Source of the DNA: Rhizobium etli 8C-3
GTDB taxonomy: Bacteria > Pseudomonadota > Alphaproteobacteria > Rhizobiales > Rhizobiaceae
DNA length: 64,000 nucleotides
NCBI RefSeq assembly: GCF_001908375.1
Contig: NZ_CP017244.1
Span: 1,922,001 to 1,986,000 of the forward strand
Direction: 5' to 3'
Positions 17,887 through 26,685 of this stretch are shown here, one piece after another. Below the pieces are notes generated by a model. That model was given only the letters and a program-made list of their open reading frames with translations. It was not told the DNA's origin and searched no databases. A program made the translations under genes and the position numbers. The stretch's first letter is position 1, and each line of letters starts with the position of its first letter.

Positions 17887-19059
17887 ATGAGACTAAATGC
17901 GTTCAAGTTCGGGACTATCATTGTACTCCACATATTCTCTCCGAACCTCTGCAGTGCACAGGAAGCGGCAGCCGTACCTGAGACTTCTAAAGTCCAGCTG
18001 CCAAAGACTTCAGAGTGGGTGACAACCTTATTCGAAGATCTGAGTGGCAATCTTTTAGCCACTTCTGATCATCAGAATAGCGCAGCGTCGGAAGCCACCG
18101 CGGCTGTCGCCGCCCAGAAGGATTATACGATCCAAACGGGAAGTATTTCTTCCCTGTCCACCAACGGCTCCAGCAGCGGCACACCGAGAACCGAATCCGA
18201 ACAAGTTCCACTTTGCGTCAGCATTCCTGCCCCGCCCGCAATGCTGCAGACCCAATCGAAGTACAGGGTTGACGACAAGTCAAAATCCTCAGTCGACGCC
18301 GAGGCTTTGGAAGCGCGCGATAGGAGCGTACAGCCAATTCGCAACTCTATTCGCCTGCTGACCAATATTGCCTATGCCGCATCGAATAATTCGGTGGTTG
18401 CCCAGGCGCGGGCAGAATGCGTGCTGCATAATGTCGATCGATGGGCGTCCGCGAAGGCGCTAACCGACATGCGCACTGTTGACGCCTATCTTAGCCGCGA
18501 CCGCTGGGTAGCCGAAATCGCACTTGCGGTTCGGTCGGCCAGCAAACAGGTTAAGCTCTCTAGTGAGCGTAGGGCGCTTTACTCGACTTGGTTCAGCAGG
18601 CTTGCCCGCGATACCATGGATGCTTATTCGTTTCGCCTCGGCCCGAAATCGAAAACGAATAATCACCGTTATTGGGCTGGCCTGTCGGTCGCTGCCGTCG
18701 GTTTTCTTCTCGATAATGCTGATTTCAAGACATGGGGCAAAACAAGTTTCGAAATCGGCGCTTGCCAGGTAGATGATCGCGGCTTCCTGCCGGCGGAACT
18801 ATCGCGCGGAGAAAAAGCCCTTGACTACCATGTCTATGCGTTGCGGCCACTCGCTGCCATCATCAAGCTCGCTTCGGACAGCGGCGAACCGCTTCAATCA
18901 AGGTGCCTCGACAGGTTCAAACGTCTCACCGCGATGACGCGCGAGGCCCTACAGGATCCCACGGAATTCGAGCGTGTGGCCGGTCAGCGCCAAGCGACAA
19001 TCTCCTCCGAAACCAGTTACTCTGCAGCACTGAAGCTCGACGGGCTTCCTCTGCTTTGA
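17887..19059 (+). CDS. algL: Periplasmic alginate lyase AlgL (PL5)
   Basis: 390 residues with a signal peptide ending near LCSAQ (about 25). The catalytic set of PL5 lyases is intact: N259/H260 in NNHRYW, R307 and Y314 in the segment RGEKALDYHVYAL (the R-to-Y spacing of 7 matches Arg249/Tyr256 of P. aeruginosa AlgL), and QVDDRGFLPAEL. AlgL cleaves stray alginate in the periplasm. Residues about 26-105 are a low-complexity Ser/Thr/Ala-rich insert not seen in classical AlgL. A GGGAG lies just before the start. Unlike in Pseudomonas, the gene is outside the operon and divergent from algD, allowing separate control. Confidence 0.9.
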   Translation: MRLNAFKFGTIIVLHIFSPNLCSAQEAAAVPETSKVQLPKTSEWVTTLFEDLSGNLLATSDHQNSAASEATAAVAAQKDYTIQTGSISSLSTNGSSSGTPRTESEQVPLCVSIPAPPAMLQTQSKYRVDDKSKSSVDAEALEARDRSVQPIRNSIRLLTNIAYAASNNSVVAQARAECVLHNVDRWASAKALTDMRTVDAYLSRDRWVAEIALAVRSASKQVKLSSERRALYSTWFSRLARDTMDAYSFRLGPKSKTNNHRYWAGLSVAAVGFLLDNADFKTWGKTSFEIGACQVDDRGFLPAELSRGEKALDYHVYALRPLAAIIKLASDSGEPLQSRCLDRFKRLTAMTREALQDPTEFERVAGQRQATISSETSYSAALKLDGLPLL

Positions 19060-19098
19060 GAAAGTCCGGAATCGCTGCAGACGGTCGGGAAACAGACA

Positions 19099-19362
19099 TC
19101 AATTGCGCGTTGGTGAAGCGGACGGCATTTTGATTTGTGCTGCGTCGCGCCATCTTTCCTGAATGGAAGCGCTTGTCGCGGCACTGCTGCCTAGGAGTAA
19201 GGCGCTGTAGATGACCTGTTTCATGCCGTCCGCGCCGAGCTTGGCGAATTGAACCGTGTCCATACCAAGTGCCGCACTCACTCGATCGATATGTCTGGGC
19301 GCTGCGAGATTTTCAATATCCGCAAGCGCCGCTTTCAAAATAGCTCTGTGCTGCGAGTTCAC
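19099..19362 (-). CDS. Small hypothetical protein (87 aa)
   Basis: Starts with GTG at 19362, preceded at good distance by GGGAGGA, which supports it as a real gene. The protein is mostly helical, with no signal peptide or membrane helix, and contains MDTVQFAKLGADGMKQVIYS. I recognise no family. It converges on algL, whose stop is 40 bases away, and sits between the two alginate lyase genes. Confidence 0.5.
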   Translation of the reverse strand: MNSQHRAILKAALADIENLAAPRHIDRVSAALGMDTVQFAKLGADGMKQVIYSALLLGSSAATSASIQERWRDAAQIKMPSASPTRN

Positions 19363-19659
19363 AGGTTCCTCCCATCCTTTTTCTTAAGCCAGTTCCCCCA
19401 AAAGCCCATTCAATAGAGGCGAGGACACATACAACTTTCAATCATTACACGAACTGGGGGTTCATACAACTGTCTATATAAAAGCAATGTCCAATATATT
19501 AGTACCCGGGTCTCAAATCAAAGTCGGTCAATCGCCTTAAATGCCGCGCGGTCAAAGGCAATCTGCGACCTTTTTTAGTACTTGGTCCTAAGTTGAACCT
19601 AGCATAGTGTGCCATCGCGAGCTTGAGGGAAAACGAACAGTTCGACCACCTGTTGTCCG

Positions 19660-21423
19660 TCAGAGGATAAAGTCGCTGCTCTGAAGCTGCACGACGCCAT
19701 CGACGTGGATCGAAAAGTCCGCAGCCCCGTCGCCGTTGACATCGCCATAGACATAGGTCTCCGAACCGGTATTGACATAGCGCAGTTCGCAGCCTTGGTC
19801 TGAAAATGCAGTAGTCCCGATGAAATTGAAGGCTTGACCACCATTGATGGTTGCGTTCGCATCGATCGAGCTGAGATTGATGGTATCGTACTCAGCCGGG
19901 GAAAACTGGTAGATGTCGTCGCGGCCGGTAGAAGTTAACGTCGACGGATCGAGCGAGATGAAGACGAAGGTGTCGGCGCCCGTCCCGCCGTAGAGGTTGT
20001 CAGCGCCTTCGTCGCCATAAAGTCGGTCATCACCGGCCCCTCCGTAGAGCGTGTCGTCGCCTTCACCGCCCACCAACTTGTCCGCTCCTGCATCACCATA
20101 AAGCTTGTCACTATCGCTATAGCCATAGAGCATATCATTGCCGTTTGCCCCGACCAGCCTATCAGCGCCGCCCTGACCGACTAGCATGTCGTCACCGTCT
20201 TGCCCGTATAGCCGGTCGGCGCCTTCACCACCATAGAGCCTATCATTATCCGCGCCGCCATTGAGCGAATCGTCGCCCTCCCCTGCGACGATCGTGTCGG
20301 CACCGGCGTCACCGCTCAGGTCATCGGTACCTGCACCACCATAGACGGTATCGTCTCCGTCGCCGCCGGTGACCGTATTCGCACCGGTTTCGCCCTTGAG
20401 TGTGTCGTTACCTGCACCGCCATCGATTGTATCGTTACCATTCCCTCCATAGACGATATCATCGCCCGCCCCTGCGGAAACCCGATCGGCGCCGTCCTGC
20501 CCCAGCAGCTTGTCAGCGCCAGAGCCACCGACAATTCTGTCGTCTCCGGCACCTGCGCGAACCACGTCATCGCCACCATAGCCGTAGATGACGTCAGAGA
20601 ACTCACCGCCCGTAAGCACGTCATCGCCGATCGTACCGGTTGAATCTGCGGAATAGTTGCTCGTCCCGTCATCGGCTGTCACGGCGGTCACTAGGCCGCC
20701 CAACCCGCCGCCTGCTACGTGAGAAAAATCAAGCCCATAAAATGATACTTGGCCGGCGCCGGTACTGTTTGACTCATTGCTTCCAAGGTAGGCACCCGCC
20801 TTGAAGTAGAATTGTTCTCCATCCCAGGCGGAACTGACCGTTGTTACCGACTTGTACGTGTCCCCGCCGGCATAGACGATGACCGTCAGTGTATTTCCAT
20901 GAACGTCAATCTTGTAGGAGAACTGCTCCCCAAGAGCAACTTGCGGCGTTTCACCGCTTGTATTGGTGAGCTCGACTCTCGAGGAATCGTTGCCGTCTCC
21001 GCTCTTGTCGGTCTTAAAATAGACTCCACCATTCTCCCAGTAGAGCCTGACCAGTTCGTCTCCCGAACCATGAATCTGGCCGACGACGATACGCCCATCC
21101 GCGCCGCCCGTCACTTGCGGCGCCTCATCGATCGTCAAGGTCGCAGTCATCGTGCCTCCTTCATTCAAGCTCCAGGAGGCTAACGAGCGACCATCCATCT
21201 CGCGCAGCTCCGACCTCGCGCAAGTCGTGCCCTTGGTCAAGGCGCCATCAGTGATCGCACGAAACACCATCGCTCCATCGTCGGCCGTGTAAAAATAGGA
21301 CGAATGTTCGAAGCCTGTGAGCTCCAGGATCTCCAAAGCCGTACTAATGGTTCCACCATCCTCGTCGATCGGCAGGCAGAGTTTCCAGTTCATTAGATCG
21401 AAATTATCGGAATTTTTCATCAC
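19660..21423 (-). CDS. Secreted alginate lyase, PL7 catalytic domain with RTX repeats
   Basis: 587 residues. Residues 5-235 form a PL7 (alginate lyase 2) jelly roll with the three family motifs RSELR (70-74), QIH (116-118) and YFKAGAY (206-212). About 24 glycine/aspartate-rich RTX nonapeptides follow (265-485), then a C-terminal domain resembling the tails of serralysins and AlgE-type epimerases, ending SSDFIL. There is no N-terminal signal peptide, so export by a type I (ABC/HlyD/TolC) system is expected; none is encoded here. It probably trims or releases the polymer outside the cell. The start is GTG 21423 or ATG 21420, with a GAGG upstream. Confidence 0.9.
   Translation of the reverse strand: MMKNSDNFDLMNWKLCLPIDEDGGTISTALEILELTGFEHSSYFYTADDGAMVFRAITDGALTKGTTCARSELREMDGRSLASWSLNEGGTMTATLTIDEAPQVTGGADGRIVVGQIHGSGDELVRLYWENGGVYFKTDKSGDGNDSSRVELTNTSGETPQVALGEQFSYKIDVHGNTLTVIVYAGGDTYKSVTTVSSAWDGEQFYFKAGAYLGSNESNSTGAGQVSFYGLDFSHVAGGGLGGLVTAVTADDGTSNYSADSTGTIGDDVLTGGEFSDVIYGYGGDDVVRAGAGDDRIVGGSGADKLLGQDGADRVSAGAGDDIVYGGNGNDTIDGGAGNDTLKGETGANTVTGGDGDDTVYGGAGTDDLSGDAGADTIVAGEGDDSLNGGADNDRLYGGEGADRLYGQDGDDMLVGQGGADRLVGANGNDMLYGYSDSDKLYGDAGADKLVGGEGDDTLYGGAGDDRLYGDEGADNLYGGTGADTFVFISLDPSTLTSTGRDDIYQFSPAEYDTINLSSIDANATINGGQAFNFIGTTAFSDQGCELRYVNTGSETYVYGDVNGDGAADFSIHVDGVVQLQSSDFIL
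19969..20631 (-). repeat. RTX calcium-binding nonapeptide repeat tract
   Basis: Within the PL7 lyase, residues 265-485 repeat the pattern GGxGxDxLx (for example GGAGDDRLYG, GGEGDDTLYG). Such tracts fold into a calcium-loaded beta-roll after type I secretion. The repeats are in-frame coding repeats and not a DNA-level satellite. Confidence 0.9.
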
Positions 21424-22049
21424 TAACTCATCCTCAAAGAGGAATTACATCCATCAGGAACTTTGCATCCGAATCTGACGCGACTGTTCGCCGAAAAACA
21501 TTATGACAACCTGTGGGCCCCCGTACGAATGAGTTTCCCAACGTCCCGTTATCGTTTGCTTGGCCTTACTATGCGGGAAGAATTGCTACGGGAACGTAAA
21601 GGGGCTGGTTGCCTCCCAAGGTTCAGTGGCAAATATATTATCACCGTCGGGAAAGAGGGTCTTGTTTGAAGCCCATGATGCACTTGACGAGCGCGTGGTG
21701 AGGATTCTCAATTGCCGGAAACGATCGTCACGCCGCAAGGGACGATCGTGACGAGGGATCTTCTCGAACGACATCCTGCACGGCTCGTTTACACGATCGG
21801 CGGCGCCCCTACGCTCATGAAGCTTGTCACAATCTCGGGCCAAGGTATCGCGGCGAGACTGGCCAACGCCAATGCGCCGCCACTAATCCCCCCTCGCTGT
21901 CTGAGAGCAGAGGAAGACTGACTGATGGTCGCGGGCGCTACCGAGGCGGGTCTAAGAGCGTGCGCAATAATGATATAGAATAGCGTATCTATTCGTCGAT
22001 TTATGCATAATCCTATATCGCAGATCGTGACACATCCGTATCAAGCGCA
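21424..22049. other. Stretch without a supported gene
   Basis: Short frames only, none with a recognisable product or good start. A hairpin of TCGTCACG with CGTGACGA lies at about 21726-21758. The stretch adjoins the istA and ligD remnants and is probably further debris plus the PL7 upstream region. Confidence 0.4.
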
Positions 22050-22320
22050 CGCAGAAGACCCACTTGCGCAGCGGCGTTTTGTCCGCGGCGTAAGGGGCAT
22101 TGATCCTGGCCAATGGGGCTGCGCTCAGTCAAGCTTAGGGTTCGTCATTGGCGGCGAGAATTAAAGGCGCAGAGACGGGCGACAGTCCGATTTGAGACGG
22201 CGCCAGGTCATCACCTGCAGATCGACTTTGGCGACATGAAGGTTTGGGGATCGGCAGCGAGCATGTTCGCATTTGCGCCGCCTGCACATCAAGGCATCGC
22301 TTAGAGAGCGCCAAGAAGGT
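22050..22320 (+). mobile_element. IS21-family istA transposase remnant
   Basis: The segment encoding VRHWRRELKAQRRATVRFE then PGHHLQIDFGDMKVW matches the mid-part of IS21-type IstA transposases. After KVW the similarity moves to another frame (IGSEHVRI) and is then lost, so this is a decayed internal piece of about 80 codons. No terminal inverted repeats were identified, and the istB helper gene is missing. Confidence 0.6.
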
Positions 22321-22860
22321 TGGTTCGCAGGAATGGAAGGCGAGGACCGCAAGTCGTCGCCACTGTAGAAAAGCAAGTCGGATGCGAAATAGCAAGGTCA
22401 CCGGTCTTGCGTTCCGACAGAACCGCCTGACGTGCGGCAAAATCCGATGCGCCATTCTCATAGAGCGCGCAGCATCCGCCTCGACACCCGCATTGGCGAC
22501 ATGAACGGCTGTGGCTTGCGGCCCTTGCCGGCGACTTACTCCAGCTGCGGCCGGAAGCGAACGATACCGCGTGATCCTCCAGGATAGCTTCACCGTTCTC
22601 TCTGACCGAATAATCGTCATGGTGTTTGATCAGCAGCCAGTTGATCCGCTTTCCACCATCTCGGTCGTTGCGCATTCGAACCAGGACAAACCTTCCATGC
22701 AGCCGCTTTCCCTCCAGCGTGAACTTGAAGCGCCTTTCTTCAGTGCCTCTTCCGAAGACTTGCGGCCTTCCGGCTCTCAACAACCACGATCCCAGAGTAC
22801 GACCGTTCCGCCGCAATACTGGCTCTTGGGAGTCGTGCCTTCAAAGGCGCCGTAGTCGAG
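22290..22860 (-). pseudogene. Remnant of ligD (ATP-dependent DNA ligase D)
   Basis: Minus-strand frames contain DYGAFEGTT and YCGGTVVLWDRG, then after a frameshift FTLEGKRLHGRFVLVRM and WLLIKHHDDYS with VSFASGRS. These are the hallmark segments of the LigD 3'-phosphoesterase domain (non-homologous end joining). The following SDFAARQAVLSER resembles the entry to the ligase domain. Both ends are missing and the frame is broken, so it is not functional. Confidence 0.7.
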
Positions 22861-22979
22861 CAGGCGTGGGCAGGGGTCGGTCGAAACAGTTGATATCGCG
22901 ATAGAGACTGATATGTTCTCTATTTGTTTCGGCAAGATTTTCTGAATGATGCGCCGATCCCATCGCGAGCGCTGAAGCC

Positions 22980-24077
22980 ATGAATGATATGAGCCCGAGT
23001 CCTATCCGCAAAATCATCCATGTCGACATGGATGCGTTTTATGCGTCGGTCGAGCAGCGCGATAATCCGGACCTGCGCGGCAAGCCAATTGCGGTTGGCG
23101 GCTCCGCGGCGCGAGGCGTGGTCGCAGCCGCGAGTTACGAGGCGCGCGCCTATGGCGTTCATTCCGCCATGCCGTCGGTGACCGCGAAACGAAAATGCCC
23201 GGACCTGATTTTCGTGCCGCCGCGCTTCGACGTTTACAAGGCAGTGTCCCAGCAGATCCGCGACATCTTTGCGGAATACACAGCGCTGATCGAACCGCTG
23301 TCGCTCGACGAAGCCTATCTCGATGTCACCGACAACCTCAAGGGCATGGAGATCGCCACCGAGATCGCGCTGGAAATCCGCGCCAAGATCAAGCAGGTCA
23401 CCGGCCTCAATGCGTCGGCCGGGATCTCCTACAACAAGTTCCTCGCCAAAATGGCGAGCGACCTGAACAAACCCAACGGTCAAGCGGTGATCACGCCGAA
23501 GAACGGGCCGGCCTTCGTCGAGTCACTCCCCGTCAAGAAATTCCATGGTGTGGGGCCGGCGACCGCGGAGCGCATGCGGAAATATGGGATCGAGACCGGG
23601 CTCGATCTGAAATCGAAGTCGCTCGAATTTCTGCAGAAGCATTTCGGCAAATCCGGCCCGTATTTCTATGGCATTGCCCGCGGCATCGATGAGCGCCAGG
23701 TGAAGCCCAACCGAATTCGCAAGTCCGTGGGTGCGGAAGACACCTTTGTTGAGGACATCGCCGACCTCGACCGTGCGGCCGCGGAGCTGATGCCCCTTGC
23801 CGAAAAGGTCTGGCGCTACTGCGAGGCGCAAGGCATCAGCGGCAAGACGGTGACCGTGAAAATCAAATACTCGGATTTCACTCAGGCGACGCGCAGTCGA
23901 ACCAGCACAATTTCATTGGCGAACATGGCAGACATTCTCGATACGGCGGCAGACCTTCTGACGACCGTCTACCCGTTTAAGCGCCCTGTCCGGCTGCTCG
24001 GGGTGACGCTCTCATCGCTGACGACTACCGGAAACGGCGATGCGCAGCGCCAGTCCCAGCTTGATCTTGGGTTGTGA
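22980..24077 (+). CDS. dinB: DNA polymerase IV (Y-family translesion polymerase)
   Basis: 365 residues, full length for DinB. Catalytic motifs are intact: HVDMDAFYASVEQ near the N-terminus, the steric-gate region around YASVE, and LSLDEAYLDVT around residues 104-114. The helix-hairpin-helix thumb (FHGVGPATAERM) and the little-finger domain follow. It copies damaged DNA at the cost of fidelity. Rhizobia often carry extra dinB copies on plasmids, and this copy sits next to debris. It appears monocistronic. The start is at 22980 or ATG 22989. Confidence 0.93.
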   Translation: MNDMSPSPIRKIIHVDMDAFYASVEQRDNPDLRGKPIAVGGSAARGVVAAASYEARAYGVHSAMPSVTAKRKCPDLIFVPPRFDVYKAVSQQIRDIFAEYTALIEPLSLDEAYLDVTDNLKGMEIATEIALEIRAKIKQVTGLNASAGISYNKFLAKMASDLNKPNGQAVITPKNGPAFVESLPVKKFHGVGPATAERMRKYGIETGLDLKSKSLEFLQKHFGKSGPYFYGIARGIDERQVKPNRIRKSVGAEDTFVEDIADLDRAAAELMPLAEKVWRYCEAQGISGKTVTVKIKYSDFTQATRSRTSTISLANMADILDTAADLLTTVYPFKRPVRLLGVTLSSLTTTGNGDAQRQSQLDLGL

Positions 24078-24193
24078 GAGATGGCGATCCGACGCGTAAG
24101 AGGCACCGGAGCATCCTTCACGGGGTCACCAATGCCGGCTGTGTTGACCATGGCCACCTTGTATTCCGGACGGGCGGCATCTAAATTGGGCAG

Positions 24194-25183
24194 ATGCTTG
24201 ACCATTCGTCGCAACCCTCTTCGCCGCCAAATATCCCGATGGATGCGCTGAGCGAAGTCCTACGAGACTTTCGCTTGAGTGGCGTCAACTACGGCCGCTG
24301 CGAGCTTCGACATCCATGGAGCATCGCCTTCCCGCAACAATCGTCGCTGCGTTTTCACTTCGTGAGCCAGGGGCCATGCTGGATCCATACCGAAGCGCAT
24401 GGCTGGCAGGAGTTGCACGATGGCGATCTGGTGCTGCTGCCGCAAGGGATCGCCCACCGGCTGGCCAGCGCGCCCGGTATCGAGGACGATTCGCTCAAGA
24501 GCTGCCAAGTGACCAGGCTGGGGAGCAACGTCTGCGAAGTGGTGCGGGAAGGAACGGGTGAGACCAGCACGCTTTTTTGCGGCTCCATGGCCTTGGGCGC
24601 CGGTGCGCTTAATCCCCTGATCGCCTTGATGCCGTCGATCATCAAGGGCTGCGATGTCGCCGGCAATGACCCGATCGTTGGTCCCCTCCTGGCGGCTATG
24701 ACAGCAGAGGCCGCACAGCCACAGATGGGCAGCGCAACCGTCTTATCGCGTATGGCGGACCTGCTGGTCGCGCGGCTCATCCGCTGCTGGGTCAATTGCA
24801 ACGGAGCCTCAACCACTGGCTGGCTCGCCGCCATCCGCGACCCGCATATCGGTCGCGTCCTTGCCGCCATGCACCGCGACCCCGGTCGTGACTGGAGCCT
24901 CGAAAGCCTCGCCGGCGTCGCGGGCCAGTCGCGCTCGATCTTCGCAGAGCGCTTCAGCGCTATTTTAGGGGAAGGTGCGGCACGTTATCTCGCTCGCCTG
25001 CGCATGCAGCTCGCCCGCGAGTTATTGGGGCAAAGCGGCATGTCGGTTGCCGAGGTCGCCACCCGTTTAGGCTATGAATCCGAAGCATCCTTTGCACGGG
25101 CGTTCAAGCGCATCACCAGGGTCTCGCCCGGCGTTGTGCGCCGCACCAATTCCGGACGAACGGACATGGATTTCGGATTTTAA
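24194..25183 (+). CDS. AraC-family transcriptional regulator with cupin sensor
   Basis: 329 residues. Residues 15-200 fit the cupin_6 sensor (LVLLPQGIAHRL), and the C-terminal 100 residues carry two AraC helix-turn-helix units (WSLESLAGVAGQSRSIFAERF and SVAEVATRLGYESEASFARAF). The end of the sensor and the HTH are typical of regulators of adjacent MFS or oxidoreductase genes. The MFS gene 60 bases downstream on the same strand is the likely target. The inducer cannot be read from the sequence. Confidence 0.88.
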   Translation: MLDHSSQPSSPPNIPMDALSEVLRDFRLSGVNYGRCELRHPWSIAFPQQSSLRFHFVSQGPCWIHTEAHGWQELHDGDLVLLPQGIAHRLASAPGIEDDSLKSCQVTRLGSNVCEVVREGTGETSTLFCGSMALGAGALNPLIALMPSIIKGCDVAGNDPIVGPLLAAMTAEAAQPQMGSATVLSRMADLLVARLIRCWVNCNGASTTGWLAAIRDPHIGRVLAAMHRDPGRDWSLESLAGVAGQSRSIFAERFSAILGEGAARYLARLRMQLARELLGQSGMSVAEVATRLGYESEASFARAFKRITRVSPGVVRRTNSGRTDMDFGF

Positions 25184-25243
25184 GCTACATATCATCCTGA
25201 ATGACTGGTCTAAGAAGTGTCTCCACACCTTGGAGATGCTTCA

Positions 25244-26452
25244 ATGACGGATACAACATCACAGTTTGACAGTACGCTGATAGACATTGATGCCGCTGAG
25301 CCAGCCGCATGGAGCGCGGCCACCTGGTTCGCGGTCCTTTCGATGGCGGCCACCAGCTTTGCCCTGGTGTCGGCCGAGTTCCTGCCGGCAGGTCTGCTGA
25401 CGCCAATGGCGAGTGATCTCGGCATTAGTGAAGGAACGGCCGGACAGGTCGTAACCGCCACCGCTTCCGTCGGCGCCGTGACAGCCTTGTTGAGCAATGT
25501 TCTCATCGGCAGATTGAACCGCAAGGCAGTGCTGGTCGGTCTCAGTGCCTTGGCGATCGGCTCCAATATTCTTGCGGCGTTAGCGACAGATTTCTGGCTG
25601 TTGCTGTTGGGCCGCGCCGGATTGGGCGTCGCGCTCAGTGGTTTCTGGGCCCTTTCAGTCGCCGTCGTGGCAAGGCTGGTTGGCGCCAATGCGACAGGTC
25701 GGGGCATGGCTATCGTCACCCTCGGCGTCTCACTCGCCACCATTGCTGCGCCTTCGATGGGCGCGTTGATCAGCGACTGGCTGGGCTGGCGCAGCGCAAT
25801 GGCCATGACGGCGGGGCTCGCCGCGCTAGCCATGCTGCTGCAGTTGCTCAGTCTGCCGACGCTGCCCGCAAGCGCCAGCAACAGTCTGAGCGACGTCTTG
25901 CGGCTGACACGGCGGCGTGCTGTTCAACTGGGAATGCTTGCTATTCTTTTGCTGATGACGGGGCATTTTGCCGGCTCGGTCTATGTGCGTCCCTTCCTCG
26001 AACAGGTGACGCTCCTTGAAACCTGGCCGATTGCCCTGGCGCTGCTCGGGTTTGGCATTGCCTCTGTGATCGGCAATATTGCCGGTGGCCGAATGGCTGA
26101 CGCTGATATCCGAGTTGCCCTCATGGCCACCGCAGCGTTGATGGCGTTTGCTACCTTAGCTTTGGTGCTTTGGGGCGCGCATATCGTCGTCGCCTTCGGT
26201 TTCGCTATGCTTTGGGGCTTCGCTTTTGGCATGGCGCCGGTGGTGCTGCCTACCAATCTGTCGCGCGGGGCGCCCGACGCGCTTGAAGCAGTGGGCAGTC
26301 TGATGGTCGTCTCTTTCCAGGTCGCCATCAGTATCGGCGCAGTGTTCGGCGGCTACGCCGTGGACAACTATGGCGCTACGGGACCATTGATCCTTACCGC
26401 CGTCCTTGCCGCATCGACGGTCTCACTGGCGCTGCTCCAGCCACGCGGTTGA
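25244..26452 (+). CDS. MFS drug/sugar efflux transporter
   Basis: About 402 residues from the ATG at 25244, which has TGGAG 9 bases upstream. Twelve membrane helices are apparent, and the protein fits the AraJ/YdhP/SotB group of 12-helix proton antiporters (SAEFLPAGLLTPMASDLG at the first helix). Export of a sugar or small toxic compound is likely. It lies directly after an AraC regulator, which suggests substrate-induced expression. A hairpin follows the stop. Confidence 0.85.
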   Translation: MTDTTSQFDSTLIDIDAAEPAAWSAATWFAVLSMAATSFALVSAEFLPAGLLTPMASDLGISEGTAGQVVTATASVGAVTALLSNVLIGRLNRKAVLVGLSALAIGSNILAALATDFWLLLLGRAGLGVALSGFWALSVAVVARLVGANATGRGMAIVTLGVSLATIAAPSMGALISDWLGWRSAMAMTAGLAALAMLLQLLSLPTLPASASNSLSDVLRLTRRRAVQLGMLAILLLMTGHFAGSVYVRPFLEQVTLLETWPIALALLGFGIASVIGNIAGGRMADADIRVALMATAALMAFATLALVLWGAHIVVAFGFAMLWGFAFGMAPVVLPTNLSRGAPDALEAVGSLMVVSFQVAISIGAVFGGYAVDNYGATGPLILTAVLAASTVSLALLQPRG

Positions 26453-26460
26453 TATTGCTC

Positions 26461-26492
26461 TGGCGGCTTTATGTTGCGTCAAAAGGCCGCCA
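26461..26492 (+). terminator. Terminator-like hairpin after the MFS gene
   Basis: TGGCGGC (26461-26467) pairs with GCCGCCA (26486-26492), with TTT/AAA extending the stem inward. It begins 8 bases after the MFS stop, but no T-run follows, so a rho-independent role is only possible. Confidence 0.35.
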
Positions 26493-26685
26493 GTTCCTCC
26501 GCCGTACCCATGGGAAACAAGTACGATCTGGTTGCCAGTCCGGTTCGCGACACTGGTTTGCTTGTCGGCGGAGGGCGCGCTCCCATCCCCAAGCTGAACA
26601 GTCTGCGGCTGAAGTCGGTCGCAACTCTCGAGTGGCAGACGCTTGGAGCGAAACGCATCCGCCGAAGAAACCTAACCGTTCCTTG

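Noticed and set aside
19969..20631. Possible CRISPR or DNA satellite because of regular repeats
   Set aside because: The regularity is at protein level (RTX nonapeptides) with varied codons and no constant spacers.
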